From contig NZ_JACTAG010000001.1 in NCBI RefSeq assembly GCF_014763045.1, forward strand, positions 372,001 through 436,000: DNA of 64,000 nt, in the 5' to 3' direction. This document shows, in pieces, positions 1 to 8,865 of this stretch (its first letter is position 1; the number at the start of each line of letters is the position of its first letter). The notes below the pieces were generated by a model. It worked only from the letters and a program-made list of their open reading frames with translations. It made no database searches and was not told the DNA's origin. The DNA comes from Sulfitobacter aestuariivivens. GTDB taxonomy: Bacteria; Pseudomonadota; Alphaproteobacteria; Rhodobacterales; Rhodobacteraceae. Made by a program: the position numbers and the translations under genes.

Positions 1-2
1 AG

Positions 3-755
3 ACTGCCCTGCAGGACATGGGCCATTTCGCCTGGATCATGGAAGAACGTGTGAAAGGCGGCGTGTCAGATTTGTCTGAGTACAATGTCATGATCCAGAA
101 ACTTGATGAAATCAAAGCGGAAAACCGTGCCAATGCCGAACACGCGGCGACCTCATTGGCCGAACTGAATGCCATGTCGATCCAGCCGTTGGATGACCTG
201 CGCGGTGTGCCGCGCTTTGCGGTTTCACCCGATGCCGCCCAACCATTGACAGTCACCCTGGCCGAGGCTGAAAAGACGCGCGCCATCGCCGCCGCCAAGG
301 TGGAGCGTGCTAGCAATCTGCCCGGACTTTCCGCCGGAGGAACTGTGGGAGAGGAGGCGACCTTTGGGCTGCAGGTGAAATCCGAGAAACTGCTGGGTCT
401 GGGCACCGGGGCATCATTGGAGGCCATCGAAGCTGCCAGCGAAGCAGCCGGGCGTCGCGTCAGTCAGGCCAACGAAGATGCCAACCGCACCTTGCGCAAA
501 CTCGAGGGTCAGATTGCAGCCAAGCAGCGCCAGTCCGATGAAGCGGCGCAACTGACCATCAAGGCCAAGGAAAACCTGCGGGTCTTCCGCGCACAGTTCG
601 ACGCGGGCCAGCGGCAGGTGCTGGATGTGGTCGGGGTCTATGAAATCTATGCCCGTCAACAACAGGCCGAGGTCACGCTCAAGTACGAGGCTGTGCGCAT
701 GCGCCTTGAGATGGCCGAACTGTTGGGCGTTCTCGCGGATGGGGATGCAATTTGA
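3..755 (+). CDS. TolC-family outer membrane efflux protein, C-terminal part (cut by window edge)
   Basis: The reading frame is open to the left edge, so this is the C-terminal part of a longer gene; the ATG at 18 is probably internal. The visible part is largely predicted alpha-helix with Ala, Glu and Gln-rich heptads, as in the periplasmic barrel of TolC-like channels, and a repeated pattern of long helices joined by short turns. It would be the outer membrane exit duct of a type I secretion system. Its stop overlaps the start of the ABC exporter gene, and an HlyD-type adaptor follows, so all three parts of the secretion channel lie in one transcript. The family call relies mainly on this context plus the helical pattern. 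Confidence 0.75.
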   Translation, partial: TALQDMGHFAWIMEERVKGGVSDLSEYNVMIQKLDEIKAENRANAEHAATSLAELNAMSIQPLDDLRGVPRFAVSPDAAQPLTVTLAEAEKTRAIAAAKVERASNLPGLSAGGTVGEEATFGLQVKSEKLLGLGTGASLEAIEAASEAAGRRVSQANEDANRTLRKLEGQIAAKQRQSDEAAQLTIKAKENLRVFRAQFDAGQRQVLDVVGVYEIYARQQQAEVTLKYEAVRMRLEMAELLGVLADGDAI

Positions 756-2968
756 CCAACACACCTGCGTTCACTTTAACCATTGCCAACGGAAATCAGG
801 GGCGGATCGTTCCGGTCAACAAGGAAGCCAGCGCAAACAGCGCGTCCAATCGCTTTGCCAATCGCATTCACGCCCGCGCCACCCTTGCCGCGACCTATGC
901 CGGGATCTTGGGTGTGGAGGCCGTACCACGCGATCTGGTTGAGAGCATCGGCAGCGCAATCCGTGAAGGGGCCTCTGCTGGCGAAGATGCCCGGGCAATC
1001 GCACAGGGTCTTACCGGTCTGGGACTGTCTGCGGAAACGGTTCGGGTTGATGGTTTGCGCGCCGAATTCTGGCCCGCTCTCGCCTATATGACCTCTGGTC
1101 AGGTACTGCTGGTGCTGGGGCAATCGCGTGGCGACCTGATTGTTTTCGACAAGACCTGTCCCGATAACCGCGCCTATGTACCCCTGCGCGACTTTGAGCC
1201 GTTCTTTGCGGGCATTCTCGTGCGGGCGGAAACACCGCTGGAAAAAGTGGCAGAAACCCACAAGACCGAAAGCGCCGCGCCGCATTGGTTCTGGGGGCAA
1301 TTCACCCGTTTTCGCCGCCAGCTGGGCGAGGTCGCGCTTGGGTCATTCGTGGCAAACCTTCTGGCCGTCGCCGTGGCGCTTTTCTCATTGCAGGTCTACG
1401 ACCGCGTCATTCCCCACCAATCCGAGGCGACCCTGTGGGTGCTCGCCGCCGGTGCAGCGCTGGCGCTGTTGATGGAGGCCTTCATCAAAATCGCCCGGGC
1501 GCAGATGATGGACGGGGCGGGGCGGCAAATTGAACTGTCCGTGCTGCACATTCTGATGAACCGCATCCTTGGCATGCGCTCTGACACCAAAGACCGCGCC
1601 CCAAATGAAGTCTTCTCGGCGATGCGCGAATTCGGATCTGTGCGGGAATTTTTCACCGCCTCGACGATCGGCACGATTGCCGACATTCCCTTTATCTTCG
1701 TGTTCCTGTTTCTCGTGGCCTCCATCGCGGGCAACGTGGTGTGGGTCTTGGTGCTGGGCGGCATCCTGATGGTGGTGCCGGGGTTCTTCTTGCAGCGCAA
1801 GATGATCCGCCTGACCCAAGAGACCCAAGGGGCCTCAGCCAAATCCTCGCGCCTGTTGCACGAGGCGATTTTCGAACTCGATACGCTCAAGACACAGCGC
1901 GGCGAAGATCGCGTGCTGCGCCTTTGGAACGAACTGAACACCTTGTCCGCCCTGAAATCATCGGAACAGCGTCGGCTCGCCTCCACACTGACCTTCTGGT
2001 CACAAGGCGTCCAGCAAGCCACCTATGTTGCCGCCGTAATCGCGGGCACCTATCTGGTCTTTGCTGGCCAATTCACCGTGGGCTCGATCATCGCGACAGG
2101 CATCCTGACCGGCCGCACGCTGGCCCCGCTGACCCAGCTTGCCGGCACCATGGCGCGCTGGGGTAACGTCAAATCCGCTCTTGACGGTTTGGAAAGCATC
2201 GCTGGCGGGGCACAGGACGCGGACGATACGCGCACCTATCTGCGCCGCGAAACGCTCACAGGCCATTTTGAGCTGCGCGATGTGACCTTCCGCTATGAAA
2301 ACGACGGCCCGCCGACGCTGGACATCAAAGGCATGGCGATCAAGCCGGGTCAGACGGTGGCGGTTCTGGGGGCAAACGGTTCCGGCAAATCCTCGCTCTT
2401 GAAAGTGCTGAGCGGGCTTTACGCCCCAGAGACCGGCCGCGTGATGATAGATGGCGCAGAAATGAGCCAGATTGAACCGCGCGATCTGCGCCGCCTGATC
2501 GGATATCTGGGACAGGACGTCCGGCTCTTTTCTGGCACGCTGCGCGACAATCTGAACCTCACGATGCTGGAACGCGATGATGACCGACTGCATGCGGCCC
2601 TCGATTTTGCGGGATTGGGGCCATTTGTCAGGGCCCACCACAAAGGGCTGGACCTGGAAATCAAGGATAACGGCGCGGGGCTTTCCATAGGGCAGCGCCA
2701 GTCCATCGGCTGGGCCCGGCTGTGGTTGCAGGACCCCAAGATTTGCCTGCTCGATGAACCCACAGCGGCCTTGGATCAAATGCTGGAGGCCACGTTGGTT
2801 TCCCGGTTGGAGAAATGGATGGCTGGTCGGACCGCCGTGATTGCCACGCACCGCGCGCCGATCCTTGCGCTGTGCGAACGGACGATGCTGATCCAGAACG
2901 GACGTATGACCATCGACGGTCCCAAGGACAAGGTCCTGAGCCATATCGCCGGGGGTCGTGCGGCATGA
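752..2968 (+). CDS. Type I secretion ABC exporter with degenerate C39-like N-terminal domain
   Basis: This is an inner membrane ABC exporter of about 738 residues that would energise protein secretion through the flanking TolC and HlyD partners. Residues about 35-165 resemble a C39 peptidase-like domain but lack the catalytic Cys near its start, so it should bind rather than cut the substrate. A six-helix membrane domain follows (about 195-470). The nucleotide-binding domain carries Walker A GANGSGKSS near 539, signature LSIGQ near 645, Walker B ICLLDEP near 665 and an H-loop His near 700. The start is a TTG overlapping the upstream TGA, with GGGG six bases before it, indicating translational coupling. 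No obvious RTX substrate gene lies in the window, so the cargo is unknown. Confidence 0.9.
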   Translation: MTNTPAFTLTIANGNQGRIVPVNKEASANSASNRFANRIHARATLAATYAGILGVEAVPRDLVESIGSAIREGASAGEDARAIAQGLTGLGLSAETVRVDGLRAEFWPALAYMTSGQVLLVLGQSRGDLIVFDKTCPDNRAYVPLRDFEPFFAGILVRAETPLEKVAETHKTESAAPHWFWGQFTRFRRQLGEVALGSFVANLLAVAVALFSLQVYDRVIPHQSEATLWVLAAGAALALLMEAFIKIARAQMMDGAGRQIELSVLHILMNRILGMRSDTKDRAPNEVFSAMREFGSVREFFTASTIGTIADIPFIFVFLFLVASIAGNVVWVLVLGGILMVVPGFFLQRKMIRLTQETQGASAKSSRLLHEAIFELDTLKTQRGEDRVLRLWNELNTLSALKSSEQRRLASTLTFWSQGVQQATYVAAVIAGTYLVFAGQFTVGSIIATGILTGRTLAPLTQLAGTMARWGNVKSALDGLESIAGGAQDADDTRTYLRRETLTGHFELRDVTFRYENDGPPTLDIKGMAIKPGQTVAVLGANGSGKSSLLKVLSGLYAPETGRVMIDGAEMSQIEPRDLRRLIGYLGQDVRLFSGTLRDNLNLTMLERDDDRLHAALDFAGLGPFVRAHHKGLDLEIKDNGAGLSIGQRQSIGWARLWLQDPKICLLDEPTAALDQMLEATLVSRLEKWMAGRTAVIATHRAPILALCERTMLIQNGRMTIDGPKDKVLSHIAGGRAA

Positions 2969-4155
2969 GTTTTGCAACCCCCCACGACTTCGACGCCCAA
3001 TTGGGTAAGCACCTCCGCAGACCTTCGATGGTCATCTGGCTTTCAGGCGGTGCGGTGCTGGTGTTCGTGATCTGGGCGGCATTCGCATGGGTCGATGAAA
3101 TCGTGCGTGCCGAAGGGTCGATGATCTCATCATCACGGCCCCAGATCATCCAGAACCTGGAGGGCGGTATTCTCGCCGAACTGGCGGTTGCCGAAGGTGA
3201 TATTGTTGAAACTGGCGCCGTGCTGGCCCGCCTGCATGGCACGCAGTTCCAATCGTCCGTCGATGATCTGCAGGATCAGATCGCCGCATTTGATATCCGC
3301 CGCTTGCGTCTTGAAGCTGAACTTGCCGGCCAGTTCGATTTCGATGTGCCGACGGATCTGGCCGCCCGCACGCCCGGCATCGTCGCATCCGAGCGGGCGC
3401 TGTTACAGGCACGCCAGTCCGACTTCGTGTCCCGCACCGAGGGCGCGCAGCGTGTGCTTGCCGAGGCGGCTGAGGAACGGCGTCTCTTGGAGAATCTCCT
3501 AGAACGCAAGATCGTTGCGCTGATCGAGGTGACCCGCGCGCGCAAGGTCCACGCGGACGCACGGATCAAATATGACGAGATCGTCACCCAGACCGAACTG
3601 GACCGCGCGCAGGAATTTTCTGACGTGCTCAAGGAACTGGCCACACTGCGGCAGAACCTCAAGGCCAGCACGGATCAGCTGAACCGTACCATTTTGGTCA
3701 GTCCGCTGCGCGGCATCGTCAATAACCTGTCCGTCACGACCATCGGCGGCGTGGTCCGGCCCGGTGAGGAAATCCTGCAAATCATCCCGCTGGACGAGGA
3801 ATTGTTCGTTGAGGCCCGCGTCAAGCCCGAGAACATTGCCGGGGTGCGCCCGGGACAAGAGGCAAGCATCAAGCTTAGCGCTTATGACTACACCGTTTTT
3901 GGATCACTGAAAGGCACCGTCAAACTGATTTCAGCCGACACCTTCAAAGACGACCGCGCCCGTGATCCAGATGGCGATCCGCACTACAAGGTGACGCTGC
4001 AGGTCGACACCGACAACCTTACGGACAGGCAGGCATCTCTGGAAATTCGCCCCGGTATGCAGGCTTCCGTCGAATTGCACACCGGGTCCAAGACTGTGCT
4101 GCAATACCTGCTCAAGCCGCTTTACAAATCCAAGGAAGCGTTTCGAGAGCCGTAG
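2965..4155 (+). CDS. HlyD-family periplasmic adaptor of type I secretion
   Basis: This 396-residue membrane fusion protein links the ABC exporter to the outer membrane duct. A short cytoplasmic N-terminus is followed by one membrane helix (about 22-44). A biotinyl-lipoyl half motif (IIQNLEGGILAEL) comes next, then a long coiled-coil hairpin of about 130 residues, the second lipoyl half (SPLRGIVNNL) and a C-terminal beta-barrel domain ending in GMQASVEL. The ATG overlaps the ABC gene stop by four bases (ATGA). A longer in-frame extension to 2815 exists but lies inside the ABC gene and would add sequence unlike the family. It is the last gene of the set; a 38-bp gap separates it from the convergent dtd gene. 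Confidence 0.92.
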   Translation: MSFATPHDFDAQLGKHLRRPSMVIWLSGGAVLVFVIWAAFAWVDEIVRAEGSMISSSRPQIIQNLEGGILAELAVAEGDIVETGAVLARLHGTQFQSSVDDLQDQIAAFDIRRLRLEAELAGQFDFDVPTDLAARTPGIVASERALLQARQSDFVSRTEGAQRVLAEAAEERRLLENLLERKIVALIEVTRARKVHADARIKYDEIVTQTELDRAQEFSDVLKELATLRQNLKASTDQLNRTILVSPLRGIVNNLSVTTIGGVVRPGEEILQIIPLDEELFVEARVKPENIAGVRPGQEASIKLSAYDYTVFGSLKGTVKLISADTFKDDRARDPDGDPHYKVTLQVDTDNLTDRQASLEIRPGMQASVELHTGSKTVLQYLLKPLYKSKEAFREP

Positions 4156-4193
4156 TGTGATCTGGCTGAACGGCTGCTCCGTACACTTGAAAC

Positions 4194-4640
4194 TCAGGCT
4201 TTGGCGGTATCAAGCCAGATCGTGACCGGCCCGTCATTGGTTAAGGCCACCGACATGTCCGCGCCAAACTGACCGGTCTCGACGGTATGACCAAGTTCTA
4301 TGAGTTGGGCCGCGAAATGCTCATAAAGCGCTTTGGCCAAGTCAGGTTTGGCCGCATAGGAAAAGCCGGGACGGGTTCCGCGCGACGTGTCTGCGGCCAG
4401 GGTGAACTGGCTGACCACCAAGGCTGCTGCGCCCGCTTGGGCAAGGTTAAGGTTCATCTTGCCATTCCCATCCTTGAAAAGACGCAGCTTGGAAACCTTG
4501 GCTGCAAGGGCGTTGACGGCCGCTTCATCGTCATCTGGCATGGCGCAAACGAAGATCAGCAAACCGGGGCCGATCTGACCGATGACATCCCCTTCCACCG
4601 TTACAGAGGCTTGGGTGACCCGTTGCAGCAGCGCTTTCAT
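4194..4640 (-). CDS. dtd: D-aminoacyl-tRNA deacylase
   Basis: This 148-residue cytoplasmic enzyme hydrolyses D-amino acids wrongly attached to tRNA. The start [15 protein letters not shown] is typical of the family, and both hallmark motifs are visible: [17 protein letters not shown] (the SQFTL active-site loop with its Thr) and, near the C-terminus, a region with [12 protein letters not shown] corresponding to the NxGPVT motif. Length is usual. The frame could be extended upstream into the nitroreductase gene, but the ATG at 4640 overlaps that gene's stop by four bases and matches the family N-terminus. It is the distal gene of a run with ATGA overlaps (zinc-ribbon gene, nitroreductase, dtd), so translational coupling is likely. 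Confidence 0.96.
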   Translation of the reverse strand: MKALLQRVTQASVTVEGDVIGQIGPGLLIFVCAMPDDDEAAVNALAAKVSKLRLFKDGNGKMNLNLAQAGAAALVVSQFTLAADTSRGTRPGFSYAAKPDLAKALYEHFAAQLIELGHTVETGQFGADMSVALTNDGPVTIWLDTAKA

Positions 4641-5314
4641 TCGTCGTGCCAGCGAATGATGTCGTCTGAGGCGGCGCGTTCCGTGCGGAATTGGTTTACC
4701 GGCGCATCCTCGTCCGCATAACCAAATGAAATTGCACACAAAACAATCCGATCATCCGTAATGTCCAGATGATCGCGTACCAGCGGCGCATAAGCGGCGA
4801 TGGCCGCCTGGGGGATCGTGGCGACACCAAGGGCCGTAGCGGCCAACGTGAAGGCGGTGACGAAACCGCCCGTGTCCATTGCGCCGTAAGGTCCAAGTTC
4901 ATCCGGCGCATGCAGGATCGCTACATGGGGCGCATCAAACAGTGCGTAGTTGCGCAGCATCTGTGCCGCGCGCGCGGCCCGGTCCGATTTTTCAATTCCG
5001 GCAGCATCGTAAAGCTGAAAACCACAGGTCCGGCGCCGTTCGGCGTATTCCCCGGAATACCCTTTGGGCCAGGGCAGATCCGGCGCGGGTGGTTTGCCAG
5101 ACATCGCGGCATCAGTCAGGGCTGTGCGAAAGGTGTCCGTGGCGGCACCGCGGGTGATCTCTACCTGCCAGGGTTGGGCATTGCACCAGCTCGGCACGTG
5201 GCGCGCGGCATCCACGATTTTTGTGATGATCGCATCGGGCACAGGATCTGGCTTGAAGGCTCGGCAGGAATAGCGTGCGGCCAGCGTGTCTTTCAGGGTG
5301 TCGTATTCAGTCAT
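4637..5314 (-). CDS. Nitroreductase-family flavoprotein
   Basis: This 225-residue protein has the classical nitroreductase start, with [13 protein letters not shown] (FMN phosphate-binding Arg/Ser region) and [14 protein letters not shown] sequence ([15 protein letters not shown]). Later comes [23 protein letters not shown], the helix that contacts the flavin in the partner subunit. Such enzymes are FMN-dependent homodimers using NAD(P)H to reduce nitroaromatics, quinones or other small acceptors; the physiological substrate cannot be told from sequence. Start and stop each overlap neighbours by four bases (zinc-ribbon gene upstream, dtd downstream), placing it in a tightly coupled minus-strand run. 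Confidence 0.9.
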   Translation of the reverse strand: MTEYDTLKDTLAARYSCRAFKPDPVPDAIITKIVDAARHVPSWCNAQPWQVEITRGAATDTFRTALTDAAMSGKPPAPDLPWPKGYSGEYAERRRTCGFQLYDAAGIEKSDRAARAAQMLRNYALFDAPHVAILHAPDELGPYGAMDTGGFVTAFTLAATALGVATIPQAAIAAYAPLVRDHLDITDDRIVLCAISFGYADEDAPVNQFRTERAASDDIIRWHDE

Positions 5315-6432
5315 TGGTTAAGCGCCACTCCGTATCCGATTCCTGCCGCCAAGATCAGGCCGATCACTACCGCGATGGTGATCTTGATGGCGGAATAGGG
5401 CCGTTCGCCCTGGACCCGACCGGTACGGCCATTCACCACAAAGCGAAAGGTCCGCCCCCGATATTTGTAGGCCGCCAGCCATACCGGCAACAAGATGTGC
5501 TTGAACGTCAGCCCATCCATCTGGGTTTGGATGTCATGCACACGCTGGCGGTCACCACCGATATCGAACTTCACGTCGCGTTCGATGACGCGGTCCATAT
5601 AGCCGCGCGCCTCGACAAATCCATCCTCCAACGACACCTGATAGGCTTCGGCCCGGAACCCGGCGAGGAATTCGGGCGTGTAAGGTTCTAGCGCAGACAA
5701 GTCCCACGGCTCCAGCGCATCGGTAAAGGTCTTGGGCAAGGACGTAGACGCCAGCACCAATACGTCGTCAAAAAACCTCGCGACACGGCCACTTGCACCG
5801 CGCCACCGCACCTTCGGCACCTTAACCTGCCGCTGCTTGCCGTCCCGCACGACGGTGCGTGTCACATAGTATACCGTGCCGCGCTCCCCTCTGTAGGCCG
5901 ATTGCGTATCCGCATCAAAAGTCCAATAGGGCACATAGATACCCTGCATCCGGCGGCCCCTTCTGGCGTACTCCTGCAACCCGTTCGGCGCAAACCACAA
6001 ACGACCCAGCCAGTTACTCATTGCATCGCGCGCGACTTCTTCGGTCAGCGCAAATGGCAGGACGGCCCGCGGCTTGATATGCCGGTTGGTGCCCGTATCC
6101 ACCACCAGAGGCGTGGCACAAAAGGGGCATTCGGTCGCGTGTTCGCCGTCGCCGATTTCAACCTGAGCGGCGCAGTTCGGGCATGACGTGACACGCGTCT
6201 CCTCCATCTGATCCTCAGAGAGATCGGCCGCCAGGCCTTTTCGCAGATCAAGCTCCCGAATGGGCTGCAGGTGGCGCCCGCTGCCCGCGATTGTCTCGAC
6301 ATTTCCGCAATGATCGCAGACCAGTTGCCCCGCCGTCGGGTCAAACCGCAGATCCGACCCGCAGGTGTCGCAGGGAAATCGGTGTTCGTCCTGCGGTGCA
6401 GCGGGTAGGTCAGGTATCGAAGTGTCGGTCAT
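5311..6432 (-). CDS. Double zinc-ribbon protein with C-terminal membrane anchor
   Basis: This 373-residue protein has two zinc ribbons near the N-terminus. The first is CDTCGSDL...CDHCG and the second CPNCAAQV...CPFCATPL, separated by about 40 residues. The middle contains aromatic-rich VPYWTFDADTQSAYRGERG sequence, and the end has a single hydrophobic helix (about 345-368) after a basic segment. Relatives are often labelled primosomal protein N-prime/helicase, but no helicase motif is present, so that label should not be transferred. The start at 6432 is chosen because upstream sequence is not family-like. The overall design (zinc ribbon plus membrane anchor) recalls Bacillus YdjG, which works with an SPFH protein, and an SPFH gene lies nearby at 7651-8772. 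Function is unknown. Confidence 0.75.
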   Translation of the reverse strand: MTDTSIPDLPAAPQDEHRFPCDTCGSDLRFDPTAGQLVCDHCGNVETIAGSGRHLQPIRELDLRKGLAADLSEDQMEETRVTSCPNCAAQVEIGDGEHATECPFCATPLVVDTGTNRHIKPRAVLPFALTEEVARDAMSNWLGRLWFAPNGLQEYARRGRRMQGIYVPYWTFDADTQSAYRGERGTVYYVTRTVVRDGKQRQVKVPKVRWRGASGRVARFFDDVLVLASTSLPKTFTDALEPWDLSALEPYTPEFLAGFRAEAYQVSLEDGFVEARGYMDRVIERDVKFDIGGDRQRVHDIQTQMDGLTFKHILLPVWLAAYKYRGRTFRFVVNGRTGRVQGERPYSAIKITIAVVIGLILAAGIGYGVALNQ

Positions 6433-6475
6433 GCGCCAAGACATAGCGCGGTGATGCGCACTCTGCCAGATGCTC

Positions 6476-7027
6476 TCAGAGAAACCGGTGCAGTGCTTTT
6501 GGCGCCATGATCCTGAGCGCGTTGTCACGCAGGCGCAGATGCCGCCAGATGTGAAAGACAGCGTGAATACCCGCCAGAACGGCGACCAGGTAGAATTCAT
6601 AGATGTGCAGGGTGCCGATGATTTCGTTCGCCTCCCGCAGGTTCATCGGCGGGGCGATGGGCAGGAACCCACCGGCCTTCAGCAATCGCGGCGATGTCAG
6701 ACCCAACGCGAAACCGCCCACCGCAACCAAAAACAGCCCCCAGACAAGCGCGATATGCAGCCAGCGGTGTACGCGCCGGGCCCAGGGCGGCAACTTGGGC
6801 CCCGGTCGACTGGCCAGACCGCGGCGCAAAGTGTCAGCCGCCCACAACAGGCAAATCGTGACAAAGACCAGCGCGAGGATCGAATGCGCCTGAAAGGCCT
6901 TGGGTCCGAAGGGCAGCACATCATCGGGCGTCACCAGTATGAACCAGATCAGCAGCGGCACCATCGACCAGTGCATCACCTTCAGCACGGTGCGTCGACG
7001 GGGAAGGGAAGCGGAAATGCGTCCCAT
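6476..7027 (-). CDS. Cytochrome b561-like membrane protein A
   Basis: This 183-residue integral membrane protein has about four to five hydrophobic helices with histidines placed as heme ligands: VMHWSMVPLL in helix 1, an AHSILAL segment, VHRWLHIALVW in the middle and IHAVFHIWRH in the last helix. This matches the prokaryotic cytochrome b561/nickel-dependent hydrogenase b-subunit fold, which passes electrons between the quinone pool and a partner. A start at 7036 (MAVMGR) is possible, but 7027 overlaps the upstream gene's stop as TGATG and is preferred. It follows a paralogue (7027-7488) in a coupled pair. The redox partner is not visible here. Confidence 0.85.
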   Translation of the reverse strand: MGRISASLPRRRTVLKVMHWSMVPLLIWFILVTPDDVLPFGPKAFQAHSILALVFVTICLLWAADTLRRGLASRPGPKLPPWARRVHRWLHIALVWGLFLVAVGGFALGLTSPRLLKAGGFLPIAPPMNLREANEIIGTLHIYEFYLVAVLAGIHAVFHIWRHLRLRDNALRIMAPKALHRFL

Positions 7028-7488
7028 CACAGCCACTTGTGCATGAAGCGCGGTGTGATGAGGCGCAACGCCCCATCATAAAGTGCGGTATGCCGCCAGA
7101 AGTGAAACATTGCGTGGAAGGTGCCCGCACAGAGCGTGACCAGCAACAGGATCCACGCATCGAGCCACGCGAGCGGGTGGCCAATAAGCCGAAGGGCGAT
7201 CGCACCAGCGGTCAGTCCCAGCAGCAGGTGCAGCAACCGGTGAATCCAGGGGTAGGCACGGCGCATCGGCGCGGACAGCTTTGGTCCGGGGCGACCCAGC
7301 AGTCCGCACGTCACCGTGATCGCAGACCACAGCGCGATGACGGCGACAAAGATCGACAGAACCCATGGCGCAGAAATCCCGCCCTTGACCATGGTCAGGA
7401 TCAGCATGACCGCTGACCAGTGCAGGCAAATCACGACTGTGCGGCGGTGTGCTGTCAATCGGTGCAAGGCGGGCGTTTGCGTGGGCAT
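7027..7488 (-). CDS. Cytochrome b561-like membrane protein B
   Basis: This 153-residue membrane protein is a shorter relative of its downstream neighbour and shares GRPGPKL, a central IHRLLHLLLGL segment, FHAMFHFWRH and the end pattern ALRLITPRFMHKWL. Helix 1 keeps CLHWSAV. It has roughly four hydrophobic helices. The ATG at 7488 has a GAGAA ribosome site, and the longer frame to 7590 would add a doubtful extension. The tandem arrangement suggests a gene duplication, and the two may form a heterodimer, which is inference. Heme ligation at the histidines is expected from the family but unproven. The 162-bp gap upstream, to the SPFH gene, holds no gene. Confidence 0.8.
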   Translation of the reverse strand: MPTQTPALHRLTAHRRTVVICLHWSAVMLILTMVKGGISAPWVLSIFVAVIALWSAITVTCGLLGRPGPKLSAPMRRAYPWIHRLLHLLLGLTAGAIALRLIGHPLAWLDAWILLLVTLCAGTFHAMFHFWRHTALYDGALRLITPRFMHKWL

Positions 7489-7650
7489 GTCATTCTCATT
7501 GGGCAGCAAAATGCAAAATATCAGACCTGCGCTGGACAGATTCAAGAGCCGGCAAGCGGCACCATTTCGAGTGCCCGACGCCTTATCCACCGCTCCCGTC
7601 CACGGGATCGGTACTTGGCTTGCTGAAGGTCTCCTAAGCGCCCTGCTGCA

Positions 7651-8772
7651 TCAGCTTCCCGGTGGCGGCGGCGGCAAGACGGTGAAAAGCTGCGCCAGTT
7701 CCATCACATCTTCCGCGCGTTGCCAGCCGTCCTGACCAGGGGTCCAGACATAGCTTTCGCGTGTCAGCGATCCGTCAGCGGCCATGCGACCCAGCTTGGC
7801 TTTTGAGTAGGGGCCAGAGGTCTGCCCGCCTTCCGCCACATGCCAGACATGTTCAATTGGGGGGGGCGGAGGGGCGATCTGCGCAGGGGCAGGGGCGCCC
7901 CCTTGAGATCGTGCGCCCCAGGGTCCCGCCGCCGCAGCGGCCTGATGCCCGATCTGCATGCCAAGGCCTGCGCCCAAACCCGCCTGAATAGCCGCAGCGC
8001 CGCCGCCGTCACGCCCCAGCGCTTCGGCAGCCTGAAACTGCATGTACTCGTTGAGGTTGCCGATCACCCCCATTGAGGACCGCTTGTCCATCACGTCTTC
8101 GACCGCAGGGGGCAGCGAGATATTCTCAATGTAGAGTTCGGGCATCGCCAGACCGTACTCGGCAATGGTCGCGGCAATCTCGCCTCCGACCAACTGACCC
8201 AACTCGCGCGTGTTGGCGGCCATATCAAGCACCGGGATTCCGGCGCGTGCGATGGTGCGCGAAAACTCCTGCACGATGATGTTGCGGATCTGATAGCTGA
8301 TCTCGTCCATGGTGAACTCACCATCCGTGCCAACAATCTCAACCAGAAACTTGGCCGGGTCCGCGACCTTGACGCTGTACGTCCCAAAGGCGCGCAACCG
8401 CACCGGTCCGAATTCAGGATCCCGCACGATAATCGGGTTCTTGGTTCCCCATTTCAGATCATTGAACCGTGTCGTGTTGACGAAGTAAATCTCGGATTTG
8501 AAGGGGCTTTTGAACCCATGATCCCAGTGCTGCAATGTCGTCATGATGGGCATGTTGTTGGTCTCAAGCATGTAGAGGCCCGGCGTGAAAACATCCGCCA
8601 GCTGACCCTCATGCACAAAGACCGCTGCCTGACCCTCGCGCACCGTCAGCTTGGCACCGTACTTGATTTCATGGTCCTCCCGCTCGAACCGCCAGACCAT
8701 TGTGTCGCGGCTGTCGTCAGTCCAGTGGATGACGTCGATAAATTCGCCGGAGAGGAAATCGAAAATGCCCAT
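7651..8772 (-). CDS. SPFH-domain protein with C-terminal GYF_2 domain (virion-core-protein-like)
   Basis: This 373-residue protein begins MGIFDFLSGEFIDVI and continues through an SPFH/Band 7-type region (about 20-250) of the YdjI or virion-core-like family. An Ala/Gly-rich linker with AAIQAGLGAGLGMQIGHQAAAAA and a Pro-rich stretch follows. The end holds a GYF_2 domain (about 305-362: VWHVAEGGQTSGPYS...YVWTPGQDGWQRAEDV), a fold that binds proline-rich peptides. The start at 8772 has GAAGGAC eight bases upstream. SPFH proteins assemble on membranes and often join stress responses with PspA-like or zinc-ribbon partners. A zinc-ribbon/membrane protein lies 1.2 kb downstream on the same strand. 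Its exact role is unknown. Confidence 0.85.
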   Translation of the reverse strand: MGIFDFLSGEFIDVIHWTDDSRDTMVWRFEREDHEIKYGAKLTVREGQAAVFVHEGQLADVFTPGLYMLETNNMPIMTTLQHWDHGFKSPFKSEIYFVNTTRFNDLKWGTKNPIIVRDPEFGPVRLRAFGTYSVKVADPAKFLVEIVGTDGEFTMDEISYQIRNIIVQEFSRTIARAGIPVLDMAANTRELGQLVGGEIAATIAEYGLAMPELYIENISLPPAVEDVMDKRSSMGVIGNLNEYMQFQAAEALGRDGGGAAAIQAGLGAGLGMQIGHQAAAAAGPWGARSQGGAPAPAQIAPPPPPIEHVWHVAEGGQTSGPYSKAKLGRMAADGSLTRESYVWTPGQDGWQRAEDVMELAQLFTVLPPPPPGS

Positions 8773-8865
8773 GGGTGTGCGTCCTTCGTTAAGCTTCCGA
8801 CAAAGCCTATTGTGCCGCCGGGCGGTTATCAAGGCGGGCAGGTGGCACCGCCCGGTCAGGCGTGT

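Noticed and set aside
2000..2977. A 325-residue minus-strand frame inside the ABC exporter
   Set aside because: It is antisense to well-supported Walker and signature motifs and has shadow-type composition.
5311..6432. Label as primosomal helicase for the zinc-ribbon gene
   Set aside because: No Walker or helicase motifs exist; only zinc ribbons and a membrane helix are visible.
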